From JAAXVQ01 sp964604705 (GTDB lineage: Bacteria; Oederibacteriota; JAAXVQ01): a stretch of DNA of 64,000 nt. Position 1 is the stretch's first letter. Every line of letters starts with the position of its first letter. The notes beneath the pieces were generated by a model that saw only the letters and a list, made by a program, of their open reading frames with translations, was not told the origin of the DNA and did not search any database. The stretch is from the NCBI GenBank assembly GCA_964604705.1, contig CAZSAP010000005.1, positions 62,001 through 126,000 of the forward strand, in the 5' to 3' direction. Both the position numbers and the translations under genes were made by a program. Of this stretch, positions 35,294 to 43,032 are shown piece after piece.

Positions 35294-36964
35294 ATGTTAA
35301 AAGAAATAAGTGGACGTACCAGTAACACCATCGTGCGGTATGTGCAGGTTCATCGTCCCGAAGCCTTGGATGTGCTTTTGGAAGGGTTTGATCCCGCAGT
35401 ATTAACCGATGAACGTTCCTGGATAAGTTATCAAAATGCGAATATTCTTTATCGTCGCGCGGAGCGTATTTTCGGTCGTGACGATATCATGGCTGAGATT
35501 GGTCGGGCTGCTTCAACCCTCAATACCCTTGGGGTAGCCGAGCGGTTGTTTCAATTGGTGATCGATGCCAGTATGGCCTTGGCGCTTACCAGCCGATATG
35601 CACACTTGTTTTCCTCCGTATCCCAAATTAACCTAATTCAGCAGTCACCTCGACATTCTGTAATTGAGGATTGTTGTTACCCAGGGTTTATTCGCACACG
35701 TGGGTCATGTAATTATGTGCGAGGGTTGTTTTATGCCTTGCTGACAAGAAATCATGTGCATTCGTCCACGGTTCACGAAACTCACTGTGCTGTTCCAATT
35801 TGGGAAAAGGGTTTGCTGGACGGTTGTTCGTTTGAACTGGTGCAGGGGCATATTTTCAGAAAAAATATCATGGATGGTCAGCATGAGGATTTGGGTCCCT
35901 TGGCTGCAGATGGGACCTTCCTGTACGGCGGGACGGTGTATGGCGCCAAAAGCTGCGTGTACGACATTCGCTGGCATGAACATCGCACACTCTGGAATTG
36001 GTTTTTAAACATTGTGTTTTTTAGGCCACAGTTGTTGGAAAACATTCGGAAAGAACTAATTGATGAGTACAATATCATCGAACAGCAAAACGATCAGCTC
36101 CGCCAAACCAATCAGGCTTTGGCCAACTTATTAAAAGAACGCACGGATTTAAACACCAACCTGGAAGCCAAAGTCAACGAGCGTACCCAGGAGTTGGCTT
36201 TTACCATAGAGCGGCTCAAGGAATTGGATGAGATGAAATCCAATTTTTTATCCGTGACTTCGCACGAATTGCGCACCCCGCTGACTGTGATTAAGGGGGC
36301 GTTGAGTCTTTTGTTGGCGGAAGGTAATCAGATTGCTCCTGAAAAACTTCAAAAATATGTCAATATGGCAACCAACAATTGTGACCGCTTGATCAAGCTC
36401 ATAGATGAATTGTTGGATTTTTCACGTTTGGAAGCGGGAGCTGTACATCTGGATGTTCGGGAAATGGATTTGCTCCAACTTGCCAAGGAAATTCTGGAAG
36501 AGTTCAGACCCATTGCGGCTACCCGTCGACTGGATTTAACCAGTGTCTTGCCGGCTTCCATGCCTGAAATTTATGCGCATCCTGGACGGATTAAACAGGT
36601 CATAAGTAATTTGCTTTCCAATGCCATGAAGTTTACCCCCGCCGGAGGAGAAGTGAAATTATTACTGCGCCGCAATGAGAACTACGCGGAGGTGGTCGTT
36701 GCCGATACGGGTATTGGCATGACGGAGTCGCAGCAAAAACGCGTTTTTTCCAGGTTTTTCCAAGTTGATGATTCACTGACTCGCGAAGTTTCGGGTGTAG
36801 GACTGGGGTTGGCCATTGTGAAAGAGTTGGTCGAAATGCATGACGGGTACATCTGGGTAGAGAGTGAGCCGGATAAAGGTTCACGTTTTTTTGTGCGGCT
36901 GCCTTTGACGGGTCCGCCCAAGCGACGTCCGGTTCCAAGTTACCTCCAAAAAGAAGACAGTTAA
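35294..36964 (+). CDS. Sensor histidine kinase with V4R-like N-terminal domain
   Basis: 556 residues; AGAGG seven bases before ATG 35294. Residues 1-230 form an unusual sensor. Its Cys/His pattern (DCCYPGFIRTRGSCNYVRG, then HETHCAVPIW...DGCSFEL) resembles the ExxC...CxF end of 4-vinyl-reductase (V4R) type domains, a tentative match. A long coiled coil (LIDEYNIIEQQNDQLRQTNQ) leads to HisKA (FLSVTSHELRTPLTVIKGAL, near residue 320) and HATPase_c (NLLSNAMKFTPAGGE, DTGIGMTESQQ, GVGLGLAIVKEL). No membrane helix. Its stop shares one base with the pgeF start. Confidence 0.88.
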   Translation: MLKEISGRTSNTIVRYVQVHRPEALDVLLEGFDPAVLTDERSWISYQNANILYRRAERIFGRDDIMAEIGRAASTLNTLGVAERLFQLVIDASMALALTSRYAHLFSSVSQINLIQQSPRHSVIEDCCYPGFIRTRGSCNYVRGLFYALLTRNHVHSSTVHETHCAVPIWEKGLLDGCSFELVQGHIFRKNIMDGQHEDLGPLAADGTFLYGGTVYGAKSCVYDIRWHEHRTLWNWFLNIVFFRPQLLENIRKELIDEYNIIEQQNDQLRQTNQALANLLKERTDLNTNLEAKVNERTQELAFTIERLKELDEMKSNFLSVTSHELRTPLTVIKGALSLLLAEGNQIAPEKLQKYVNMATNNCDRLIKLIDELLDFSRLEAGAVHLDVREMDLLQLAKEILEEFRPIAATRRLDLTSVLPASMPEIYAHPGRIKQVISNLLSNAMKFTPAGGEVKLLLRRNENYAEVVVADTGIGMTESQQKRVFSRFFQVDDSLTREVSGVGLGLAIVKELVEMHDGYIWVESEPDKGSRFFVRLPLTGPPKRRPVPSYLQKEDS

Positions 36965-37797
36965 TGTTGCAAGCTCGTTTGGTCAAGCAAAGCGGTTTAG
37001 CTTTTTGGACGCTTCCAAGCTGGGAACGTTTAGGCTATCGTGTTGCATTTTTTCAAAGGATGGGAGGTGTCAGTCAGCCTCCGTTTCGTGGATTGAACCT
37101 TGGGTTAACCACGGAAGATGACAAGGGGCATGTGTGCATGAATCGTACGCGTGCTTTGGCTGCTGCGGAGTTTGGACCCCTGACACCTGTACTGGGGCAA
37201 CAAGTCCATGGCAACCGCATACAAGTTGTCGAGGCACCAGCGAGCGGACGCGGATGGCTTGATTCCACAACCTCATTTCCAGAAACCGATGCACTCATCA
37301 CAGCAACCAAGGGCTTGCCCATTGGGGTAGCGACTGCCGACTGTCTACCCGTCCTACTAATCACAGAAGGTCCTGTGCGGATTGCCGCGGCCATTCATGC
37401 CGGTTGGAGAGGTATTGCTTTGGCGATTCTTTCCCAAGCTGTTGAACAGATATGTCAACAATGGAGCATCTTGCCAGAACATTTTCAGGCTGCGGTTGGA
37501 CCGGGCATAGGACCGGACCGATTTTGCATTCAAGGGGAAACGTTGACCATGCTGCAAAGTCAGTATCCTGAGGCCGTGGTGCCGGAACAGCGGTTTCTTC
37601 CCATCGCCGGATTTGACCTTTGGAAGGCGGCTGCAATCCAATTGACGCGGGCCGGGGTCCATCCATCAAAGGTTTCGGTTATTCGTGAATGTACCGCCGG
37701 CAATCCTGAACAATATTTTTCGTATAGGCGGGACGGGAAACAGACAGGTCGTATGCTAAATATGATTCAAATAAAGGAATATCAGGAGACCGCATGA
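36964..37797 (+). CDS. pgeF: Multicopper-oxidase-like (laccase domain) protein PgeF/YfiH
   Basis: 277 residues. Family motifs GVATADCLPVLLI, AAIHAGWRGIALAILSQAV and AVGPGIGPDRFCIQGETL carry the metal-binding His and Cys residues. Members act on misincorporated L-Ser or on purine nucleosides (PgeF / LACC1-type). The ATG overlaps the kinase stop by one base and the stop overlaps the cupin start by ATGA. A relation to the phosphorylase and methionine-salvage genes 3 kb downstream is possible but not shown. Confidence 0.9.
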   Translation: MLQARLVKQSGLAFWTLPSWERLGYRVAFFQRMGGVSQPPFRGLNLGLTTEDDKGHVCMNRTRALAAAEFGPLTPVLGQQVHGNRIQVVEAPASGRGWLDSTTSFPETDALITATKGLPIGVATADCLPVLLITEGPVRIAAAIHAGWRGIALAILSQAVEQICQQWSILPEHFQAAVGPGIGPDRFCIQGETLTMLQSQYPEAVVPEQRFLPIAGFDLWKAAAIQLTRAGVHPSKVSVIRECTAGNPEQYFSYRRDGKQTGRMLNMIQIKEYQETA

Positions 37798-38114
37798 CGG
37801 ATCTAAAAGCGCAGGCTATTGGCTTAAAATCATTTATTGAGTATGCTTCGGAATCCGTAGTGAGCAAGACATTAATTGATAAAAAAGTTGGGACCTTGAC
37901 CTTGTTTGCTTTCGATGCGGGCCAAGGCTTAAGTGAACATACGGCACCGTATGATGCCGTAGTGCATATCCTCGATGGTGAGGCAGAATTGACCATTGAT
38001 GGGAAGAAAGTCGTGGCCAAGGAAGGGGAATTGGTGATCATGCCCGCCCAAATCCCACATTCTTTGCACGCTGATCAGAAATTTAAAATGATGTTGATAA
38101 TGATACGAGCTTAG
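37794..38114 (+). CDS. Small cupin domain protein
   Basis: 106 residues, a single cupin_2 barrel. Motif 1 is EHTAPYDAVVHILDGEAEL and motif 2 is GELVIMPAQIPHSLHADQKF, keeping His and Glu candidates for a metal. Such stand-alone cupins are often metal-dependent enzymes or sugar/small-molecule binders, but the substrate cannot be told. ATGA overlap with pgeF indicates translational coupling. Confidence 0.82.
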   Translation: MTDLKAQAIGLKSFIEYASESVVSKTLIDKKVGTLTLFAFDAGQGLSEHTAPYDAVVHILDGEAELTIDGKKVVAKEGELVIMPAQIPHSLHADQKFKMMLIMIRA

Positions 38115-38225
38115 GCAGAATTACCTAACGAGGTGTAATTTTATAAAATCGTTATAAAATAAGGTTATTTAAGTTGTAGTTTTTTTGTTAGAAATCAAAT
38201 AAGCCTTAATTCTCAAGGTTTTTTC

Positions 38226-38253
38226 TTGTAATATTTCCATGTCAACGTATAAT
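38226..38253 (+). promoter_or_regulatory. Promoter of yggS, giving a near-leaderless transcript
   Basis: TTGTAA (38226-38231), 16-base spacer, perfect TATAAT (38248-38253). The ATG at 38263 begins nine bases after the -10 box, so the mRNA would start at or within a few bases of the start codon. Confidence 0.6.
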
Positions 38254-38262
38254 ACCTTCAAA

Positions 38263-38982
38263 ATGAGCACGCGAAATGAACAAATCCGGGAAAATGTTGC
38301 CATTGTAAAGGAACGTATTGCGACTGCTGCGAAACGAAGCGGTCGTACGGCTTCGGACGTCACCTTACTGGCGGTTACCAAACGCGTCTCCCTAGAGGAT
38401 ATCCGAAGCGCTGCCGAGGCTGGGGTTAAGGTTATCGGTGAGAATAAAATTCAAGAAGCCAAAACTAAGTTTTTGCATTTAGGTCCAAGCCTTTCCTGGC
38501 ATATGCTAGGACATTTGCAAACCAATAAAGTACGTCCGGCTGTGGCTATGTTTAATATGGTCGAATCGTTGGATTCTGTGCGATTAGCAGACAGTTTGGA
38601 TCGAGAAGCAGCCCTTTTTGAGCGGACTTTGGATGTTTTGATTGAAGTTAATATAGGCGGGGAGGCGCAGAAGTTCGGGGTGGTTCCTGAAAATGCGCTT
38701 ACATTTTTGCGTTATGTAGAAAGCAAAGAGAATTTGCGATTAAACGGGTTTATGGCCATGGCACCTTACGTGGACGACGTGGAATTGGTGCGCCCACTTT
38801 TTCGAAAATTGAAACAATTATTTGATGAGGCACGTCAATCAGTAAAGAATCCTGAACACTGGTCAGTGTTATCCATGGGCATGACGCAAGATTTTGAGGT
38901 CGCCGTGGAGGAAGGGGCAACGTTGGTGCGGATTGGAACCGGTCTGTTTGCCACCCCTTCGCCTTTGAGGAGGGTGGAGTGA
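38263..38982 (+). CDS. yggS: YggS family pyridoxal-phosphate homeostasis protein
   Basis: 239 residues from ATG 38263. The PLP lysine is in VTLLAVTKRVSLEDIRSAAE; further motifs are GENKIQEAKTKF, WHMLGHLQTNKVRPAV and the end LSMGMTQDFEVAVEEGATLV with RIGTGLF. The protein is a single-domain alanine-racemase-like fold that binds PLP and keeps its supply steady. An ATG at 38239 in frame lies inside the promoter. No ribosome site precedes 38263, in line with a leaderless start. It overlaps proC (GTGA). Confidence 0.94.
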   Translation: MSTRNEQIRENVAIVKERIATAAKRSGRTASDVTLLAVTKRVSLEDIRSAAEAGVKVIGENKIQEAKTKFLHLGPSLSWHMLGHLQTNKVRPAVAMFNMVESLDSVRLADSLDREAALFERTLDVLIEVNIGGEAQKFGVVPENALTFLRYVESKENLRLNGFMAMAPYVDDVELVRPLFRKLKQLFDEARQSVKNPEHWSVLSMGMTQDFEVAVEEGATLVRIGTGLFATPSPLRRVE

Positions 38983-39806
38983 TTCAAGCAACGTTAGGCT
39001 TTATTGGCGCGGGCAATATGGCGGAAGCGCTTATTCGTGGGTTTATTGAAACCAAGACCTGCCGTGCGGACCAAATCGTGGCCTCGGATATTAGTGCGGA
39101 ACGTCTATCGTGGTTGGCACAAACCTTTGGGGTTAAAACCACGGCGGATAATGTACAGTTGGTGCAGACCTGTTCGGTGATCGTGCTGGCCGTAAAGCCG
39201 CAACAAATTTCTGAATTATTAACCGGCTTGCAACCGCATATTCAACCACAGCGGCATGTGATTTTATCCATCGCCGCAGGAATTCCCACCGGATATATTG
39301 AAAAAAGAGCAGGACAATCCGTAAAAGTGGTGCGGATCATGCCGAACACCCCGGCCAAGCTTCGAGCGGGTGCTTCCGCTTTCTGCTTGGGCCAGCATGC
39401 CGGACGCGAAGAACAACAATTGACAGAAACGCTCCTGGCGGCGGTTGGCACCGTGGTATGTGTGGATGAATCTGACATGAATGCTGTGACTGCGCTCTCG
39501 GGCTCGGGACCGGCTTACCTTTTCCGGATGGCGGAGATTATGACGCAAGCTGGGCAGGAGATGGGGCTTTCCGAGTCGGTGGCGAAGGCCTTGACGCGGC
39601 AAACCATTTTGGGTGCTGGACGTATGCTCGCCGAAACAGGACAAGAAGCTGGGGAACTACGTCGCGCAGTGACGTCGAAAGGCGGGACCACGGAAGCGGC
39701 GTTAACGTATTGGGAAGAAAATGGTTTTTCGGAGCTGGTGCGTTCAGCGTTGGCGCGTGCGCGTGATCGTGCCCAGGAACTTACTCCCCGAGATACAGAA
39801 GGTTAG
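38979..39806 (+). CDS. proC: Pyrroline-5-carboxylate reductase
   Basis: 275 residues from GTG 38979, which overlaps the yggS stop. NAD(P)-binding GFIGAGNMAEALIRGF at the N-terminus, VLAVKPQQISELL, VVRIMPNTPAKLRAGASAFC, and the dimerisation/catalytic block ALSGSGPAYLFRMAEIMTQA with the RRAVTSKGGTTEAAL signature. It makes proline from pyrroline-5-carboxylate. The yggS-proC-yggT order is common in bacteria. Confidence 0.96.
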   Translation: MIQATLGFIGAGNMAEALIRGFIETKTCRADQIVASDISAERLSWLAQTFGVKTTADNVQLVQTCSVIVLAVKPQQISELLTGLQPHIQPQRHVILSIAAGIPTGYIEKRAGQSVKVVRIMPNTPAKLRAGASAFCLGQHAGREEQQLTETLLAAVGTVVCVDESDMNAVTALSGSGPAYLFRMAEIMTQAGQEMGLSESVAKALTRQTILGAGRMLAETGQEAGELRRAVTSKGGTTEAALTYWEENGFSELVRSALARARDRAQELTPRDTEG

Positions 39807-39812
39807 GGCACG

Positions 39813-40109
39813 ATGGCGGATGTGATGCGGATCTTAGGCAATGGATTGACCGTTCTCGCATTTATCTGGATCGGTCTGATTGTGGTCAAAATGTTGGCCG
39901 AGTGGGTGATTCCTGCGCGCAAGAACCCGGGATTGGTTTGGGTGTGGGCCGCAGAAATTATTGAACTGCCGGTCAATGGTGTGCGTTTGACCGTGCCGAC
40001 CTTGTATCGGAACGTGGATTTTGCACCTTGGCTGACCATTGTCTTGTTGGTGTTGTTAAAAACGTTTGTGTTCCGGGCTATGATCTATTGGGGCATGTTG
40101 CATCAGTGA
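39813..40109 (+). CDS. yggT: YggT family membrane protein
   Basis: 98 residues with two hydrophobic segments (about 12-32 and 70-92) and the family-like RLTVPTLYRNVDFAPWLTIV. YggT proteins are small inner-membrane proteins linked to osmotic and cell-division functions. It lies between proC and yggU; the stop overlaps the next start. Confidence 0.8.
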   Translation: MADVMRILGNGLTVLAFIWIGLIVVKMLAEWVIPARKNPGLVWVWAAEIIELPVNGVRLTVPTLYRNVDFAPWLTIVLLVLLKTFVFRAMIYWGMLHQ

Positions 40110-40447
40110 ATCCAATGTCGGATGAACCTGTCTTGGAATTTGATCTACGAGAAGATGGCTCGGCGGTGGTGTTTGGGTTGAAGGTTCAACCTGGGGCCAA
40201 GCGAACGGAATTGGTGGGCACATGGCAGACCTCTTTGAAAGTAAAGATTGGGCGCAAGCCTGAGGATGGGGCTGCCAATCGTGAATGCCTTGAATTTTTA
40301 TCTGAAATATTGGATGTGCCAAGACAACGGATTTCCATCATCAAAGGTGAGTTTTCATCTTCGAAAGTGGTGCGGGTGGTTGGTGTGACAACTCAAGCGA
40401 CGCGGTTAAAAATAGCGCAGGCATGGAATCTTAGGCGTGGTCACTAA
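40106..40447 (+). CDS. yggU: DUF167 / YggU family protein
   Basis: 113 residues from GTG 40106 (GTGA overlap with yggT; ATG 40115 is an alternative). The typical DUF167 run is present: GLKVQPGAKRTELVG, LKVKIGRKPEDGAANRECLE, RISIIKGEFSSSKVVRVVGV. The fold is known but the role is not. Its place after yggT is widely conserved. Confidence 0.85.
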   Translation: MNPMSDEPVLEFDLREDGSAVVFGLKVQPGAKRTELVGTWQTSLKVKIGRKPEDGAANRECLEFLSEILDVPRQRISIIKGEFSSSKVVRVVGVTTQATRLKIAQAWNLRRGH

Positions 40448-40471
40448 AGGCAGACTTTTACGGAGGGCACG

Positions 40472-41293
40472 ATGAGTGGATTGTTCGAGCAGGTTCAAGA
40501 AGCGGTCAAAGTCATTCGCAAGCATACGGCGCTGAAACCCGAGATTGCGATTACCTTAGGCACCGGATTGGGTCGGCTGGCCAAAGACATCAAGTCGGTG
40601 GTGAAGATCCCGTATGCGGATATTCCACATTTCCCGTTGTCTACGGTTGAAACGCATGCCGGCCAATTGTTGGTTGGCAAGCTTATGGGCAAGACCGTGG
40701 TGGCCATGCAGGGGCGTTTCCATCGGTACGAAGGCTACGATCTCAAACAAGTGACGTTTCCTGTGCGTGTGATGCGCGCCTTGGGAGCGAAAACCTACAT
40801 GGTCTTCTCCGCTTGCGGTGGGATCAATCGGGGCTACTTTCCAGGAGATTTGATGATGATGAACGATCACATCAATCTCATGGGGGACAATCCGCTTATC
40901 GGTCCCAACGACGAGCGCTTGGGCCCGCGGTTTCCGGATTTATTTGATACGTATGACGCCAAGCTGCGTACACTTGCGGTTCAAGTCGCGCGCGAGCAGA
41001 AAATCAATCTGCATCAGGGTGTGTATGTGGCCTTGACGGGGCCTACGTTGGAAACCGTAGCGGAATACAGATTCCTCCAGACCATTGGTGCGGATTGCGT
41101 GGGCATGTCCACGGTCCCTGAAGTCATTGTCGCACGTCATGCGGGCATGCGGGTATTTGGGGTGGGTGTGATTACAGATCGCTGTGTTCCGGATCAGGTG
41201 GGCCCGGCGAACATTCAAGAAATTATCCACGCCGCCATGCGTGCGGAACCGACCTTAACCCAATTGGTGAAGGGTGTGCTCAGTCGTATCTAG
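40472..41293 (+). CDS. Purine nucleoside phosphorylase, probably acting on methylthioadenosine
   Basis: 273 residues, trimeric PNP family: ITLGTGLGRLAKDI phosphate loop, GRFHRYEGYDLKQV, ACGGINRGYFPGDLMMMNDH, GPTLETVAEYR and GMSTVPEVIVARHAGM. In 6-oxopurine PNPs the base is read by Asn in a TN motif; here the place reads VITDRCVPD, with Asp, as in 6-aminopurine (MTA) phosphorylases and some bacterial PNP relatives. mtnA follows after 59 bases, so the pair would convert 5'-methylthioadenosine to methylthioribose 1-phosphate and then its ribulose isomer. Other methionine-salvage genes are not in the window. Confidence 0.88.
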   Translation: MSGLFEQVQEAVKVIRKHTALKPEIAITLGTGLGRLAKDIKSVVKIPYADIPHFPLSTVETHAGQLLVGKLMGKTVVAMQGRFHRYEGYDLKQVTFPVRVMRALGAKTYMVFSACGGINRGYFPGDLMMMNDHINLMGDNPLIGPNDERLGPRFPDLFDTYDAKLRTLAVQVAREQKINLHQGVYVALTGPTLETVAEYRFLQTIGADCVGMSTVPEVIVARHAGMRVFGVGVITDRCVPDQVGPANIQEIIHAAMRAEPTLTQLVKGVLSRI

Positions 41294-41352
41294 TGGAACC
41301 CCCCGTTGCTCCAGCGTCTGCTGGATGCGGCGAATATTCGAGGAGGTCATGG

Positions 41353-42399
41353 ATGATCAAAGCTATTGAATGGAAACAGAATCGCCTGTTTATCGTTGAT
41401 CAAACCAAACTGCCGGGGAAGCTTGTCAAGTTTGAATGCAAAACCCCTCAGCAGGTCGCGGAAGCGATTGTAAGCATGAAAGTGCGTGGGGCACCGGCCA
41501 TTGGTGTAGTGGCGGCCTTTGGCGTATATCTGGGAATCAAGAAACCGCCTTTGGCCAAGACCTTTGAACAGTTGCTTTCTCAAGTGGAAAAATTATGTGT
41601 GATGTTGGGGAAGACTCGGCCCACCGCCATTAATTTATTCTGGGCCCTGGATCGAATGAAGCGTTGCGCTCAGAACAACCGTGATCACAAGCTTTCGACT
41701 TTGCGCGACATTTTGTTGCGTGAGGCTATGAACATCATGAAGGAAGATGAGCGTGTTACCAAGAACATTGCCTCCCTGGGTGCGGAATTGATTCGCGACG
41801 AGGACACCATCATGACCCACTGCAATGCGGGGGCTTTGGCTACGGCCGGTGTGGGGACTGCGTTGGGTGTGGTGGTTGAAGCCGCACGTAAGCATTCGGA
41901 CATCAAAGCGTTGGTGGGTGAAACCCGTCCCCGTTTGCAAGGGGCGCGTTTGACAGCTTGGGAATTGAAGCAAGCCAAAGTTCCGTTTCACTTGATCACC
42001 GACAACATGGCTGCCTATTTTATGAAAAAGGGCATGATCAGTGTGGTGATTGTTGGGGCCGACCGTGTGGCCATGAACGGAGATGTGGCCAATAAAATCG
42101 GAACATATGGGTTGGCCATGCTGGCGTATCATCACAACATTCCTTTTTATGTTGCGGCACCGGTCTCGACCTTTGACCGGACCTTGTTAACCGGTGAATT
42201 GATTCCCATTGAAGAACGCAATCCGGAAGAAGTCACCATGATTAACGATAAGCCGATTTCTGTACCGGGGGTCAAGGCACTCAATCCAGCCTTTGATGTA
42301 ACTCCGCATCGCTACATCAGTGCGATTATTACGGAACTTGGGATTGTGCGAGCTCCGTTTGACCAGAATTTGAAGAATTTATTCGCGAATTTGGTGTAG
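41353..42399 (+). CDS. mtnA: Methylthioribose-1-phosphate isomerase
   Basis: 348 residues from ATG 41353, with AGGAGG six bases upstream. VRGAPAIGVVAAFG, MTHCNAGALATAGVGTALG (catalytic Cys) and VGADRVAMNGDVANKIGTYG (catalytic Asp) are the family signatures that separate MtnA from eIF2B subunits. It interconverts 5-methylthioribose 1-phosphate and 5-methylthioribulose 1-phosphate in methionine salvage. Pairing with the phosphorylase just upstream is functionally coherent. Confidence 0.94.
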   Translation: MIKAIEWKQNRLFIVDQTKLPGKLVKFECKTPQQVAEAIVSMKVRGAPAIGVVAAFGVYLGIKKPPLAKTFEQLLSQVEKLCVMLGKTRPTAINLFWALDRMKRCAQNNRDHKLSTLRDILLREAMNIMKEDERVTKNIASLGAELIRDEDTIMTHCNAGALATAGVGTALGVVVEAARKHSDIKALVGETRPRLQGARLTAWELKQAKVPFHLITDNMAAYFMKKGMISVVIVGADRVAMNGDVANKIGTYGLAMLAYHHNIPFYVAAPVSTFDRTLLTGELIPIEERNPEEVTMINDKPISVPGVKALNPAFDVTPHRYISAIITELGIVRAPFDQNLKNLFANLV

Positions 42400-42412
42400 T
42401 GGAGCCGAGACT

Positions 42413-42838
42413 ATGAGCGAGGTTGTGTGGGAAGATAATCATAGGTGCTTTGCGTGTGGTCCGAAAAACCCTTTGGGACTGCATTTGACCTTTGCTCCGT
42501 GGGGAGAGGGTGGATTGCAGAGTGAGTGCACTCCGCGGCCGGAGTTTCAAGGGTATCAGGATATTGTGCACGGTGGGTTCATTGGCTTGTTGCTGGATGA
42601 AGTGATGGTCAATGTTCCCTGGCAACGTGAAAAGCGCCCCGTGGTTTCGGCGGAAGTTACGTTCCGTCTGCACCAACCGGCGCGCATTGGGGAACCTTTA
42701 ATCATTACTGCCGAACCGGATGGGGAGCCCAGGAAGCATTTAATTCCGATCAAAGGCGAGGTTCGGTTGAAGAAAGACGGAACCTTGATTGCTTCCGGTT
42801 GGGCCAAGTGTGTGCAAGTAAAGATGGGCGGCGGGTAA
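42413..42838 (+). CDS. Hotdog-fold thioesterase (PaaI-like)
   Basis: 141 residues. The N-terminal CFACGPKNPLGLHLTF and the active-site helix region DIVHGGFIGLLLDEVMVNV are typical of 4HBT/PaaI-type thioesterases, followed by VVSAEVTFRLHQPARIGEPL. A CoA or ACP thioester is the likely substrate class; nothing shows which. It follows mtnA after 13 bases. Confidence 0.86.
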   Translation: MSEVVWEDNHRCFACGPKNPLGLHLTFAPWGEGGLQSECTPRPEFQGYQDIVHGGFIGLLLDEVMVNVPWQREKRPVVSAEVTFRLHQPARIGEPLIITAEPDGEPRKHLIPIKGEVRLKKDGTLIASGWAKCVQVKMGGG

Positions 42839-42864
42839 GTGAGGAAAGATAAGTGATATTTTTC

Positions 42865-42893
42865 TTTGTATTTTCGATGGTTTTTGATAGAAT
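42865..42893 (+). promoter_or_regulatory. Promoter before the bS22-like gene
   Basis: TTTGTA (42865-42870), 17-base spacer, extended -10 TGA-TAGAAT with hexamer at 42888-42893. Confidence 0.55.
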
Positions 42894-42925
42894 TCCTGAA
42901 TCATAATTTTAAGGAGGAAGAGTTT

Positions 42926-43012
42926 GTGGGCAGCGGTAAAAAACGTCACTTAAAAAAAATTAAAACGCATAAGCGTAAAAAACACCGTCGTTTGAATCGT
43001 AAACGCAAATAG
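42926..43012 (+). CDS. 28-residue bS22-like (AURKAIP1/COX24) ribosomal protein
   Basis: Very short, very basic: begins MGSGKKRHLKKIK and ends KKHRRLNRKRK. The MGS start and Lys/Arg/His pattern match the small AURKAIP1/COX24-domain proteins, which include mycobacterial ribosomal protein bS22. GTG 42926 has a perfect AGGAGG (42912-42917) eight bases upstream and its own promoter, so it is clearly a gene despite its size. It would bind rRNA in the small subunit. The next gene starts within 5-20 bases, so the two may be co-transcribed. Confidence 0.83.
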   Translation: MGSGKKRHLKKIKTHKRKKHRRLNRKRK

Positions 43013-43032
43013 TTGTTGTGTTTTGGGAACGT

